Shown here: positions 52,300 through 61,724 of the stretch, one piece after another
Layout: every line of letters starts with the position of its first letter
How positions within the stretch are numbered: position 1 is the stretch's first letter
Source: a bacterium
GTDB taxonomy: Bacteria; Electryoneota; RPQS01
Length of the DNA stretch: 64,000 nt
Reading direction: 5' to 3'
NCBI GenBank assembly: GCA_016721565.1
Contig: JADKHW010000002.1
Location: forward strand, 62,001-126,000
Translations under genes and position numbers: made by a program
The notes under the pieces: model-generated
The model's database searches: none
Told to the model about the DNA's origin: nothing
What the model saw: the letters and a program-made list of their open reading frames with translations, nothing else

Positions 52300-53648
52300 A
52301 AGACACGCCGTTGATGATTTCGATATCCGGTGTGCGCGGTATCGTCGGTGCCAGCATGACAGCTGAAGTGTGCCTTAGATGGGCGCAAGCGTTTGGACAT
52401 ACGTGCGCACCGGGACTAGTAGTTGTTGGCGGGGATAGTCGTATCAGCAAGACGATGATGCGCGCGGCAACGATTTCAGGTTTGGCCTCCGCCGGTGCAA
52501 GCATAATTGATGTCGGAGTCGTGCCAACTCCAACAGTTTCGCTTGCAGTTGGACTGCATCGCGCAAATGGCGGCATCGCGATAACCGCGAGCCACAATCC
52601 GGCGGAATGGAATGCACTAAAATTTTACGGCAATGATGGTTTGTTCATCGATGAAGAGCGCGGCAAGGTCTTGCGCACTGCTGTGGAATCCAAAGAATTG
52701 TTTGATGTCGATGCATTTCGCGTCGGGAGCTATCAACGAGATGAACACGCCGTTGAGCGACACATCACCGCTGTGCTTGGGATACCGTTCTTGAAACTTC
52801 GCTCGATTCGCGCGCGCAAATTCCGAGTCGGCCTTGATGCAGTAAACGGTGCTGGCGGCGAGCTGATGAAAAAACTTCTCGAACAGCTTGGTTGCGAAGT
52901 TGTCGGATTTCATCTTGAGCCGACTGGCATGTTTTCGCGAATGCCGGAACCGGTTGCCGAAAATCTCACAGACGTGTCTGCAGCGATGAAAGCCGCCGAC
53001 GTAGAGATAGGATTTGTGCTCGACCCCGATGCAGACAGACTCGCGCTAATTCGCTCGGACGGCAAACCTGCCGGTGAAGAACTTACGTTGTGTGCGGCCG
53101 CGCTGGCCGTGTTGCCGCATGTGCAGGGACCTGTGGTAGCAAATTGCTCGACTTCCTTGGCTCTAAGAGACATCGCGTCAAAGTTTGGTCGTGAGTATTT
53201 TGAGACCAAGGTCGGAGAAGCGCATGTGGCAAAGAAGATGCTGGAAGTCAAGGCATCAATTGGCGGCGAGGGTAACGGGGGGGTCATGCTGCCCATGATT
53301 CATGCGTCACGTGATGCGGCAATCGGCGCGGCACTCGTTTTGCAAGCTTTACTTGAGTTTGGCGGGACTTCCGCAGATTTTTTTGACTCAATGCCGAAAT
53401 ATCATTTGATTAAGAAAAAACGCGAGTTCGCCGATCTCATTTCGCTGCGCAAAGCGCTCGAAAGCCTTCGGCGCGTGGTCATTTTTGGACAAGCGGAGAC
53501 GCTGGATGGTCTGAAATGGCGCACAGGCAACGCATGGATACAAGCGCGGGCCTCTAACACAGAACCGATTGTGCGTGTTTTTGCCGAGGCCGCAACACCC
53601 GCAGAAGCCGAGCGACTAACAGATGAACTCCTCGGTCTTATGAAATAG
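52293..53648 (+). CDS. Phosphohexomutase (phosphoglucosamine or phosphomannomutase type)
   Basis: This alpha-D-phosphohexomutase is about 451 residues from the ATG at 52293. The catalytic Ser loop is AITASHNPAEWNALKF. The metal loop is VLDPDADRLALI, the sugar-binding loop is IGGEGNGGVMLP, and the phosphate loop RASNTEPIVRV. This motif set fits the archaeal-like PMM/GlmM group better than typical bacterial GlmM. It precedes glgC by 30 bases, so it may supply glucose-1-phosphate or UDP-GlcNAc precursors. The exact sugar is uncertain. A slightly earlier frame start at 52281 is possible. Confidence 0.87.
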   Translation: MVKDTPLMISISGVRGIVGASMTAEVCLRWAQAFGHTCAPGLVVVGGDSRISKTMMRAATISGLASAGASIIDVGVVPTPTVSLAVGLHRANGGIAITASHNPAEWNALKFYGNDGLFIDEERGKVLRTAVESKELFDVDAFRVGSYQRDEHAVERHITAVLGIPFLKLRSIRARKFRVGLDAVNGAGGELMKKLLEQLGCEVVGFHLEPTGMFSRMPEPVAENLTDVSAAMKAADVEIGFVLDPDADRLALIRSDGKPAGEELTLCAAALAVLPHVQGPVVANCSTSLALRDIASKFGREYFETKVGEAHVAKKMLEVKASIGGEGNGGVMLPMIHASRDAAIGAALVLQALLEFGGTSADFFDSMPKYHLIKKKREFADLISLRKALESLRRVVIFGQAETLDGLKWRTGNAWIQARASNTEPIVRVFAEAATPAEAERLTDELLGLMK

Positions 53649-53678
53649 CAATTACTACTTCACTTATATAATATTAAA

Positions 53679-54968
53679 ATGGATCATGTAGCATCAGTCA
53701 TTCTTGGCGGCGGTCGCGGAACACGCTTACACCCGCTGACTAAACCGCGCTCAAAACCCGCTGTGCCGTTCGGCGGAATGTACCGTTTGATAGATATTCC
53801 GGTCTCGAATTGTCTGCATTCGGATTTGAGCAAAATTTATGTAGTCACACAATTCAATTCCGCGTCGCTCAATCGCCACGTTTCAATGACGTATGCTTTC
53901 GACGCTTTCCGTGACGGTTTTGTGACCGTGTTGGCAGCCGAGCAAACGATTGACACCAGCGATTGGCTACAGGGTACTGCTGACGCCGTACGCAAAAACT
54001 TGCGACATATTCGGCCCTCTAATCCGTCAGATGTTCTGATTCTCTCGGGTGATCATATCTATTGGATGGACTATCGGGGGATGCTCGCGTTGCATCGCCG
54101 TTCGCGTGCGGACATTACAATTGCCACCTATCCTGTGACAATTGAAGATGCCAAGCGATTTGGGATCATGCAGGTCAATGACGAAGGCCGCATCACAGAA
54201 TTCAAAGAGAAACCGGAATCTGCCGACGAGATCAAGGGCTGGGAGTTGTCGGGTGAGATGTTCCGCTCCGATGGATTTGACAGTGAAGCACCTGTCGTCA
54301 TGGCGTCGATGGGCGTGTACATCATTCGTTGGGAAGCTATTGAACAGCTTCTTGCACCAAATACGGGTTCCGATTTTGGCAAACACGTCATTCCCAGCGC
54401 GATTCACTCGCATAGAGTCTATGCTTATCCATTTAGTGGTTACTGGGAAGACATCGGAACTATCAAGTCTTACTATGATGCAAATCTCGCCTTAACCGAT
54501 CCGCAACCGAGATTTGCACTATACGATCCGAGTTACAGATTGTTCACACGCCCGCGTTTCTTGCCCGGTGCAAGCATGCGCGAAGTCTATTTGAAGCGCG
54601 CGCTCGTGTGCGCCGGTTCAAAGATTGAGCATGGCGCGATTGAGCATTCTATATTGGGCACGCGTACAATCAGCAAGTCAGGTGTGAAGATTATCGACAG
54701 TGTTGTTTGCGGCGCAGACTATTTTGAAACGAGTGAGTCACTGCAACTCAATCGCGAAATCGGAAGACCGGACGTAGGGATTGGCGGAGATACGTTGATT
54801 CGCAAGGCGATCATCGACAAAAACGCGCGCATCGGTTACGGTGTACGCATCGATCCAGGCGACAACGTTCCCGATCACGACGGTGATGGCTATGCTGTGC
54901 GTGACGGAATCGTGATCGTAGAAAAGGATGCCGTAATCTCTGACGGCGCTGTCTTGCCGGCGCGATAA
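53679..54968 (+). CDS. glgC: Glucose-1-phosphate adenylyltransferase
   Basis: GlgC makes ADP-glucose for glycogen synthesis from ATP and glucose-1-phosphate. The 429-residue protein starts MDHVASVILGGGRGTRLHPLTKPRSKPAVPFGG, with the nucleotide loop. Then come YRLIDIPVSNCLHSDLSKIYVVTQFNSASLNRH, GTADAVRKNL, and ILSGDHIYWMDY. Substrate-site motifs include ITEFKEKPESADEI and SMGVYI. A left-handed beta-helix C-terminal domain follows (IEHGAIEHSILGTRTI). The order is complete and length is normal. It is preceded by the mutase that can supply glucose-1-phosphate. Confidence 0.96.
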   Translation: MDHVASVILGGGRGTRLHPLTKPRSKPAVPFGGMYRLIDIPVSNCLHSDLSKIYVVTQFNSASLNRHVSMTYAFDAFRDGFVTVLAAEQTIDTSDWLQGTADAVRKNLRHIRPSNPSDVLILSGDHIYWMDYRGMLALHRRSRADITIATYPVTIEDAKRFGIMQVNDEGRITEFKEKPESADEIKGWELSGEMFRSDGFDSEAPVVMASMGVYIIRWEAIEQLLAPNTGSDFGKHVIPSAIHSHRVYAYPFSGYWEDIGTIKSYYDANLALTDPQPRFALYDPSYRLFTRPRFLPGASMREVYLKRALVCAGSKIEHGAIEHSILGTRTISKSGVKIIDSVVCGADYFETSESLQLNREIGRPDVGIGGDTLIRKAIIDKNARIGYGVRIDPGDNVPDHDGDGYAVRDGIVIVEKDAVISDGAVLPAR

Positions 54969-54974
54969 GCACAC

Positions 54975-56285
54975 GTGCAGGTTTCAGAACTCATTGCACG
55001 CAAGCAGAATGGCGGCGAACTCTCGAATCAAGAGATAGACTATCTCATGCTCGAGTTTGCGCGTGAAGTCGTGCCCGACTATCAGATGGCCGCAATGCTC
55101 ATGGCCATCTATTTTCGCGGCGTGAATGACCGCGAAGGCCTGCGGTTCTTGGATGCAATGATTCGATCGGGCGAACGGCTGTCCTTTCCGAATATTGGCG
55201 GCAATAAGGTGGACAAGCATTCCACTGGCGGAATCGGTGACAAAACGTCGCTTATCATTGCTCCGGTAGTTGCAGAAACGGGCATTTCGATTCCAATGAT
55301 ATCTGGCCGCGCCCTTGGACACACCGGCGGCACACTCGATAAGCTCGAGAGTATTCGTGGTATGAACGTGAATCTCTCGCATACCGAGTTTGAGAATGTG
55401 TTGCGCGAGCAAGGCTGCGCATTCGGAGCGCAGACAGAAACGCTGGTTCCGGCTGACAAACGATTGTACGCGTTGCGCGACGTGACATCGACGGTCGCAA
55501 TTCCGCCGCTGATTGCCGCGAGTATTTTGTCCAAAAAAATTGCTGAAGGCACAGACGCTTTAGTGATGGACGTGAAAGTTGGTCCCGGTGGATTTCTTAG
55601 ATCGAAGAAGAAGCGCGGAGTTCAGCCGACGGTTGGTGGATTGGTCGGCGGCCTATGGTGTCACAACTATCGCGCACGGCACAGACATGCATGAGCCGCT
55701 AGGAAGAACAGCAGGCAATGCGGTTGAAATAGTCGAGTGCCTGGAGATTTTGAAAACCGGCACAGGCGACGCGCGTTTGCTAGAACTGTGCGAATTTACT
55801 CGGCGGTACAATGCTCATGCTCGGTGGCGTTTGCAGCAATATTGAAAACGGCAAGCGCGAATTTGCAAAGATACTTCAAAGCGGTTGAGGTTTCAAGGCG
55901 CTTCAAACGAATTGCCGAAGCGCAAGGCGCTGATCCAAGCGCATGGAACGAATTTGAGCAGGGCGTTGCGGCAAGACACTCGCAAGATATTCTCGCTCCT
56001 GTCGATGGATTCATACGTGAAATCCACCCGCGTGAAATCGGATTAGGGCTTGTGGGCTTGGGTGCGGGCCGCAAGGTTTCGAGTGATCTTGTAGATCCGA
56101 CAGCAGGGATCACATTTTTGAAACGGCGCGGAAGTGAGGTCGTTAAAAATGAAATCATGGCACGTGTGCAATGGAGCGGAGATTCTGTTGACGCTCCGGT
56201 AAGCGTTAAGCGCGTCGCAAACGCATTTGAGATCGGGGAGTCTGCACCGCAAGGTCGGCCTTTGATCTATTTCACAATCAAGTAA
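54975..56285 (+). pseudogene. pdp: Pyrimidine-nucleoside/thymidine phosphorylase with three frameshifts
   Basis: This enzyme splits pyrimidine nucleosides with phosphate. It starts at a GTG (54975) with SELIARKQNGGELSNQEIDYLMLEFA. It has KHSTGGIGDKTSLIIAP and GRALGHTGGTLDKLESI, which are the family signature. Frame is lost three times by one extra base each: in GAAGAAGAAG (55604-55613), in TTT (55795-55797) and in TT (55885-55886). After repair, AEFSRRLVDWSAAYGVTTIAHGTDMHEPLGRTAGNAVEI, GGTMLMLGG and FKRIAEAQGADPSAW restore the family pattern, ending at 56285. Repaired length is 435 residues. Three lesions could mean errors or a pseudogene. The final frame equals the first because the three insertions add up to three bases. 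Confidence 0.85.
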
Positions 56286-56334
56286 TTTTACGGGCGGAAC
56301 TTCCGCCAATCAAATAAGAAAGTGCTGTTATCTT

Positions 56335-56769
56335 ATGGATGAAACTCTTGAGAAGAAACTCCGTGCGCTAAAGCTCAAGCTGGTGATGGCAGAGAAAGAA
56401 CTCATGGCATCGTCTGGCAAATGGAAGCTTGGTGCGCTCCTTGGTGCCGGACACACGAGCGCAATGAACCGCGAAGTCGTTAAGCTGAAAGAGCGACTCG
56501 AAGGCAAGATCGAAAAGCTGAGAAACGAGATTGCCAAAATCACAGGAGAAGCTCCTGCTCCAAAAGCCGAGGTAGGGAAACCGATAGCCAAGACTGAGCC
56601 TGCCATGAAACCGGTCGTGGAAAAAGCGACGGTCAAAGAGGTTTCGCCTGTGAAGAACGCAGCCGCAAAGAGAGTTGCAACTCCCGCGGAGAAGAAAGCA
56701 GCGGCAACGAAGGCTGCTCCTGCTAAATCTACAACCAAGAGCGCAGCGAAGAAATCCGGCAAAAAGTGA
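56335..56769 (+). CDS. Lys/Ala-rich protein with coiled-coil start, function unknown
   Basis: A 144-residue protein. The first half is a coiled coil-like segment (MDETLEKKLRALKLKLVMAEKELMASSGKW, then MNREVVKLKERLEGKIEKLRNEIAKITGEA). The second half is Lys, Ala and Pro rich, such as KNAAAKRVATPAEKKAAATKAAPAKSTTKSAAKKSGKK. Such tails recall histone H1 or Lys-rich nucleic-acid-binding proteins. The tail is similar in style to the topA N-terminus and the coaBC tail. It is followed by a strong terminator at 56798-56830. I do not recognise the protein. It may bind nucleic acid, but that is an inference. Confidence 0.65.
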   Translation: MDETLEKKLRALKLKLVMAEKELMASSGKWKLGALLGAGHTSAMNREVVKLKERLEGKIEKLRNEIAKITGEAPAPKAEVGKPIAKTEPAMKPVVEKATVKEVSPVKNAAAKRVATPAEKKAAATKAAPAKSTTKSAAKKSGKK

Positions 56770-56797
56770 TTGTGAAATCGTATCAACAGAAATGAAA

Positions 56798-56830
56798 CAG
56801 GGCCGCGAATTAAGCGGCCCTGTCTTTTTG
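56798..56830 (+). terminator. Rho-independent terminator, possibly bidirectional
   Basis: CAGGGCCGC and GCGGCCCTG form a perfect nine-base stem with a seven-base loop, followed by TCTTTTT on the plus strand. On the minus strand a shorter TTTCATTT follows, so it may also end the thioredoxin transcript that comes from the other side. Confidence 0.85.
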
Positions 56831-56848
56831 TAAGAGTGCGATTGAGAA

Positions 56849-57175
56849 TTATTGTGCGTGATTGCGAAATTTTTCCTCGAGCTTTGCCTTCGGGAGTACG
56901 CCTGTCACGGTCTCCACAAGCTGGCCGTTCTTGAAGAACAACACTTGCGGAATATTCAGCACGCCGTACTTGCGCGGCACTTCAGGATTGACAGCGATGT
57001 CGATTTCGCCGATTACAACCCGTTCAGACCAATCGGGGGCAAGCTCTTTCAGCATTGCGTGAACTTTTTTACACGGGGCACACCATTCCGCACCAAAATC
57101 GAGTACTGCAAGGCGGTTAGCCCGCAAGATAGTCTCTTCAAAATTAGCATCCGTAACATTGACCAAGTCAGCCAC
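56849..57175 (-). CDS. trxA: Thioredoxin
   Basis: Thioredoxin reduces disulfides in the cytoplasm. The 108-residue protein has the active site EWCAPCKKVHAMLKELAPDW, with Ala in place of the more common Gly. Other marks are NVTDANFEETIL at the N-terminus, and the cis-Pro region YGVLNIPQVLFFKNGQLVETVTGVLPKAKLEEKF. Length is normal, with no signal peptide. It follows dsbD by 29 bases on the same strand, so the two may be cotranscribed, linking cytoplasmic reducing power to the periplasm. Confidence 0.92.
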   Translation of the reverse strand: MADLVNVTDANFEETILRANRLAVLDFGAEWCAPCKKVHAMLKELAPDWSERVVIGEIDIAVNPEVPRKYGVLNIPQVLFFKNGQLVETVTGVLPKAKLEEKFRNHAQ

Positions 57176-57204
57176 GTCGTCTCCTTGTTGGTATTGCTAA
57201 CGAT

Positions 57205-58998
57205 TTATAAATTGTGTTGATCGAGAAGAGCGATAAACTCTTCGGCGGGCTTAAACCCGGTAAAGCGCGTGATCTCACGATCGCCCTCCTGCAATATCAC
57301 GGTTGGCATGCCCGTTATCCTATATTTCTTTTTCATTTCTGCCACCCACGGTGTCTCCTTGGTGAAATCGAGCTTTAACCGAACAAAGTCATCCACGCGG
57401 TTCTGCACGGACGGAACGATCCACGTCTTTTCATCCAATTCGACACAGGCGACACACCAATCAGCATAAACGTCAATCAGAACGGTTTTGCCGCTGGAAG
57501 TTGCTTGGTCAATCGCCTGTTCTTCTTTGTTGACCATCCACTCGAGTTCAGAGTGACTTGCTGCAACGTTTCCGCCAATCGCATTCGGATAGAATGACTT
57601 GAAAAGGAAGATGCCACCAATTAAGAAAATAATCAACGTCAGCGCTTTACCGATGCGTTGCTTCGGAGTGGTGTCTTCAGTAAGCGGGTCAAAGGCTCCG
57701 GAGAACACCGAAAACGTAATCAACAACACGGCCCAGCTAGCGAAGTAGATTGATTCAGGCAGTGTCAAGCGGAGCATGTATAGCGCGCCCGCAAGCAGAA
57801 CCCAGCCGAACCCCTTCTTCACTACTTCCATCCATGAGCCTGCACGCGGCAGAGCTTGAATGGCTCCGGCAAACGTTCCAATCACCAGGAACAACAAACC
57901 GAGGCCAATCGAGAATGTGAACAAGAGCGCCCAGCCGTAGAAAAGATCACCAGTCTGCGCAACCCACGCGAGTAGGGCAACGATCACTGGGCCGACACAC
58001 GGTGCCATTACGAGTCCCGAGGCCATACCTAATAATAGGGGACCAAAAAAACCTTTCTTTGTTGAACCGCCCACTAGGGCCGTTTGCAAAGCTGAGGGCA
58101 ACGCAATATCGAATGCTCCGAGCATGCTGATTCCCATCATTCCGAACACGAGCGCAATGATGATATTGACGACGGGTGAACCTGAGATCGACCCAAATAG
58201 TGTGCCTGTTGCCGCTGCAAACAGACCGAGCGAGCTGTAAACTATGGCAATACCGAGCGAGAAGATCAGCGATAGTGCAAGACCACGCAAGGGTTTGCCT
58301 GCGCTTGCTCCGCCAATATAGCCAATCGTAATCGGAATTACCGGATAGACACACGGCGTAAAACTTGCGAGTATTCCACCGAGGAAAGCCACAAAGAACG
58401 CCGTCCACGAGCCTTTGGCCAACGCAGCCATCAGACGAGCTTCAAGGCCCTTTGGTTCTTCAGGTTCCGCGACTTTTCCACCCGTGAAGATGCGCTCATT
58501 GGCAGCCACGACTTGCGTACCGGACGGGACAATTTCGGTCTGCGCTGTGACAACCTTGTCTTCCGGCAGGAAACAGACTTCTTGTCCGTACTCCTGACAA
58601 ATCTGGTATCCACCACTAAGCGAGATGATATGGTTCCCCACAATAGCCTGTGCTGATGCGGTCACTGGAACACGTACGAGGACGTCGCCGCGATAGCAAA
58701 CCTCATCTTGAAACGGCTCACCCTTCGGAAAGATCGGATCACCGAAGTCCAGTCCAAGCGTGTCTGCAATCTCGACAAAAAAGAGACCAAACTCCACGTC
58801 AGTAATGTGGTGCTTGGGCGGCACGCTGAACAATAGTCCTAATTCAGATGATCCGCCTGCGGCAACGGCATTCGTGCTCCAATAAGCACGAATTGCTACG
58901 CCGGGAGAGGTAGGGCCGCCCGCATCGTCTTGTGCAAAGACCGTGCTGCCGCCTAAACATATTGCTAATGCTATTAGAAACGGTGCAAACCGAGACAT
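57205..58998 (-). CDS. dsbD: Thiol:disulfide interchange protein DsbD
   Basis: DsbD carries electrons across the inner membrane to periplasmic thiols. From the ATG at 58998 a signal peptide reads MSRFAPFLIALAICLGGSTVFAQ. The N-terminal DsbD-alpha-like domain has a Cys pair near YQICQEYGQEVCFLPEDK. The transmembrane core has PCVYPVIPITIGYIG and APCVGPVIVALLAWV, with two key Cys. Around eight hydrophobic helices follow. The C-terminal thioredoxin domain has the site YADWCVACVELDEKTW. All three Cys pairs are present. An in-frame ATG at 59028 is possible, but it puts ten unconserved residues before the signal. Confidence 0.92.
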   Translation of the reverse strand: MSRFAPFLIALAICLGGSTVFAQDDAGGPTSPGVAIRAYWSTNAVAAGGSSELGLLFSVPPKHHITDVEFGLFFVEIADTLGLDFGDPIFPKGEPFQDEVCYRGDVLVRVPVTASAQAIVGNHIISLSGGYQICQEYGQEVCFLPEDKVVTAQTEIVPSGTQVVAANERIFTGGKVAEPEEPKGLEARLMAALAKGSWTAFFVAFLGGILASFTPCVYPVIPITIGYIGGASAGKPLRGLALSLIFSLGIAIVYSSLGLFAAATGTLFGSISGSPVVNIIIALVFGMMGISMLGAFDIALPSALQTALVGGSTKKGFFGPLLLGMASGLVMAPCVGPVIVALLAWVAQTGDLFYGWALLFTFSIGLGLLFLVIGTFAGAIQALPRAGSWMEVVKKGFGWVLLAGALYMLRLTLPESIYFASWAVLLITFSVFSGAFDPLTEDTTPKQRIGKALTLIIFLIGGIFLFKSFYPNAIGGNVAASHSELEWMVNKEEQAIDQATSSGKTVLIDVYADWCVACVELDEKTWIVPSVQNRVDDFVRLKLDFTKETPWVAEMKKKYRITGMPTVILQEGDREITRFTGFKPAEEFIALLDQHNL

Positions 58999-59061
58999 GT
59001 AATTGCGTTTCCCGTTGAATTTCGACATCTTTAGTACAATCTATTCTACTCGGAGGTTCCC

Positions 59062-59523
59062 TTGAAAGTAGTGCTTCGCCATAACGGCCAAATGGCTTTT
59101 TTGGCTAAAGCTGATTCAAATCATTGGCTTCCATTGGATGCTGGTCCCGTGTCGGGAGGTACCAACGGTGCCAATTCCCCTGTTGAATTGCTCGTTCTCG
59201 CGGCCGGAGGCTGTGTGAGCATGGACATTGTGTTCATCCTTGGGAAAGGACACCACGAATTCACAAAGTTTGATATGGAACTTGAAGCTACACGAGCCGA
59301 AACTCATCCACGGCGTCTGACTTCGTTGCATTTTCATGCGCAGATTGAGGGACCTAATCTCCCTGAAGAGGCTGTGATAAAAGCCCTAACTCTCTCGCTG
59401 ACGAAATACTGCTCTGTGTCACTATCGCTTGATCGTTCAATTATGTTCTACGCGTCGTGCACCGTTAATGGAGTGCCGCACGAAGAGTGGATAATTGAAC
59501 GCAACACTGCGACCTACGAATGA
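59062..59523 (+). CDS. OsmC/Ohr family protein
   Basis: OsmC-type proteins detoxify organic hydroperoxides using two cysteines. This 153-residue protein has the first Cys in AAGGCVSMDIVFILGKGHHEF, and the second in LSLTKYCSVSLSLDRS. The spacing is typical. It starts at a TTG (59062) with CGGAGG six bases before it. It is on the plus strand, divergent from dsbD, with 63 bases between them. It resembles the YhfA/OsmC subgroup more than Ohr. Substrate is not known. Confidence 0.85.
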   Translation: MKVVLRHNGQMAFLAKADSNHWLPLDAGPVSGGTNGANSPVELLVLAAGGCVSMDIVFILGKGHHEFTKFDMELEATRAETHPRRLTSLHFHAQIEGPNLPEEAVIKALTLSLTKYCSVSLSLDRSIMFYASCTVNGVPHEEWIIERNTATYE

Positions 59524-59524
59524 G

Positions 59525-60100
59525 TCAGCGCTCGGCCGTCGAGCCGTGCATCATCGACAAGTAGGAGAGAAAGCCGCCGGAAAGTGAACGCGGCTTTCGA
59601 GCCGGTCTGCCACGTAGCGGCCAATTGTCGCGCAGCCACTCTTCTACCGCTGTATAAGCCGGAAAGAGCTTTTCCGCCGCACGAAATTCAGGGGTATGAA
59701 ACCTACGTCCGCCGTTTGGACCCTCGGTTATGCCGAAATAGAGATGTAGCATTTCATGATGCATCACCCCGGCAACAACCATTTCTGGAATGCGCGCATC
59801 ATCAAGGGCAGTGTTCATGGTGATGACGCGCTTTTCTACATCACAGAGTCCCAACGTATAACGCCAGCGGTTACGGCTCCAGCGCATGATGGGCGGCTTG
59901 AGTTCCCGCTTAAACATCACCTCATTAATCACATCAAAGCACTGCTGCAAGTCATAGACAAGTCCATGCGGCTGATGTCGTGGCCCACGGCGGTTCTTCA
60001 GCGTTTCGACTGCAAGAGGCGGCGCGGTCGGAGCGGCGACACTAAATAGCTCGAACTGATTCGGATCGGGGATAGGTCGTGAGTGGCCTACGGTTCCCAC
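59525..60100 (-). CDS. SprT-like zinc metallopeptidase domain protein
   Basis: SprT-like domains carry the zinc site HEXXH. The 191-residue protein has it as VMHHEMLHLYFGI (residues near 117-129), followed by GRRFHTPEFRAAEKLFP, where a third ligand is likely. The N-terminal part contains KPPIMRWSRNRWRYTLGLCDVEKRVITMNTALDDARIP, the strand region of the fold. Eukaryotic relatives such as SPRTN cut protein-DNA crosslinks, but bacterial roles are unclear. It overlaps rmuC by 13 bases, and rmuC proteins are also linked to DNA metabolism, which is weak support for a repair role. Confidence 0.82.
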   Translation of the reverse strand: MGTVGHSRPIPDPNQFELFSVAAPTAPPLAVETLKNRRGPRHQPHGLVYDLQQCFDVINEVMFKRELKPPIMRWSRNRWRYTLGLCDVEKRVITMNTALDDARIPEMVVAGVMHHEMLHLYFGITEGPNGGRRFHTPEFRAAEKLFPAYTAVEEWLRDNWPLRGRPARKPRSLSGGFLSYLSMMHGSTAER

Positions 60101-61389
60101 AGTGTTCCGTCTGTTTTCGATGCTAGTGATCCCGCAACACCGCTTGGCAATTCTTCGGCGTTGCTTTCGTGTTGAATGCTCTCGATCTTGCGGCCCATCT
60201 GATCCAGATCACGGCCCGCGCTGTCCATATTGTTATTGGCCAAGCGCACTTGATTGGCAGCTTTGTCGAAACTCGTGCGCACCTTGCCTAAATCGTCTGT
60301 CAGTCCACGAAGCAGCCCCGTAATCCGCCTTGCATTCTCGGAGATTCGCATGCCCTTGAAGCCAATCACCGTCACCTGCAACAAGGCCCAAAACGACGTC
60401 GGCGAAGTCGGAAATACGCCTTTCATGCGCGCGTACTCCATTAGCTCAGGAGTTGACAGCAATTCGTAGTAGACTCCTTCTGCAGGTACATACATCACGG
60501 CAAAGAGTAATGTTTCCGGTGGACTGATGTACTTAGTGGCAATATCGTCAACATGCTTTTTGACAGCGCGCGAGAACTCCTTGCGTGCGGTTTCTGCTTC
60601 TGCATCATTGGACGCAGCGCGCAAACGGTTGAAAGCTTCGAGTGGAAACTTGCTATCTACGGGCAACTTACCCTGCGGATTAATTATGATTGCGTCCACT
60701 CTGCCGCCCGGCAAAGTGTGCTGCAAATCGAACTGCTCAGGATGCAGGCAATCTCTGAGCATCCGCTCCATCTCAATTTCACCCAATTCGCCACGGAGTT
60801 TCGGGGCTTTCAGAATATTCTGTAGCTCTTCAAGCTCTTGCGAGAAGCGTTGAATCTTTTCGTTCGTCGCATGAAGTTCAGTTAGCTTATCGGAAACACC
60901 CTTGAAAAGTGTGTCATTACGCGTAATCGTTTCGCTGAGCTTCTCGTCCACTCGTTTCTGAATCTCAGCCAGCTTCTGCTCATTCGATAGCTGGAGCTTA
61001 TTGAACTGTTCCGAGAGTGTCGTAACACTCTGGACGATGGTATCCCGCGATTCCGTTCGCGCCTTAGTTTGATCCTGTGATAGCGTATTTCGTAGGTTCT
61101 CCAAGTTACCACTGAATCCGGTCAGGCTTTCACGGAGTTCCTTCCGGGCAATCTCTTGTTCGGTAGCCAAGTCGCGGCGGGTCCGGCCAAGCTCTTCAGC
61201 CACCGTACGCTGGCTTTCCTGCCGGGCACGCTCGATACTCTCTTGCAAAAGATTCAGCCGGGCTTCCATGGCCGCGGCACGTTCGCGTTCGCCGTCGGAT
61301 TTGCGTCTGAGGCGGGCAAGCTGGATGGCCAACATGGTGGCGGCTCCCGCCACAACGGCAACGATAAGGAAAATGTCGGGGGTAAACAT
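60088..61389 (-). CDS. rmuC: RmuC family DNA recombination-linked protein
   Basis: RmuC proteins affect DNA inversion rates and are predicted nucleases with a coiled coil. The protein is 433 residues. It has one N-terminal membrane helix (MFTPDIFLIVAVVAGAATMLAIQLARL), then a long coiled coil, about residues 35-195. The RmuC domain follows with GELGEIEMERMLRDCLHPEQFDLQHTLPGGRVDAIIINPQGKLPVDSKFPLEAFNRLR and ETLLFAVMYVPAEGVYYELL. The DAIIINPQGKLPVDSKFPL part is the PD-(D/E)XK-like core. The ATG at 61389 starts the helix. It overlaps the sprT-like gene and is divergent from gltA. Confidence 0.9.
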   Translation of the reverse strand: MFTPDIFLIVAVVAGAATMLAIQLARLRRKSDGERERAAAMEARLNLLQESIERARQESQRTVAEELGRTRRDLATEQEIARKELRESLTGFSGNLENLRNTLSQDQTKARTESRDTIVQSVTTLSEQFNKLQLSNEQKLAEIQKRVDEKLSETITRNDTLFKGVSDKLTELHATNEKIQRFSQELEELQNILKAPKLRGELGEIEMERMLRDCLHPEQFDLQHTLPGGRVDAIIINPQGKLPVDSKFPLEAFNRLRAASNDAEAETARKEFSRAVKKHVDDIATKYISPPETLLFAVMYVPAEGVYYELLSTPELMEYARMKGVFPTSPTSFWALLQVTVIGFKGMRISENARRITGLLRGLTDDLGKVRTSFDKAANQVRLANNNMDSAGRDLDQMGRKIESIQHESNAEELPSGVAGSLASKTDGTLWEP

Positions 61390-61724
61390 AGGATGAAGAT
61401 GTTAAATTACGCAACTGTGGGCAATTCTGCAATTCAATTCGCCCTATTCCAAGTGGTATTGTCCTCTTTCTTGCGAACTTAAATATATATTTATGTTTAT
61501 TTTAGATATTATGACACCGAATGAATGTTCCCCCTCTTCCCCTTTTCCAAAATTTCTTGGTGCGCCTCAATCTGGCTGATCGCAACTTCCGCCGTAAGTC
61601 AATTCTTTTGTTACTTTAGTCACAGGAATCGCAATTTGGGACTGTTGATTTTCTGAACACATTTCGCCATACTATAAGTCTAATTGTAACTCTATAGCCT
61701 TCCAGTTTAATAGGTCTGCATTCT
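61390..61724. promoter_or_regulatory. 335-base intergenic region between divergent rmuC and gltA
   Basis: No gene is visible. It is the largest gap without an RNA or coding gene in the window. It is AT-rich, especially near 61480-61515. It should hold promoters for both gltA and rmuC. Upstream of gltA, TTGATT and TACTAT are possible -35/-10 boxes, but their spacing is about 19 bases, so confidence is low. I saw no clear operator or riboswitch. Confidence 0.4.
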
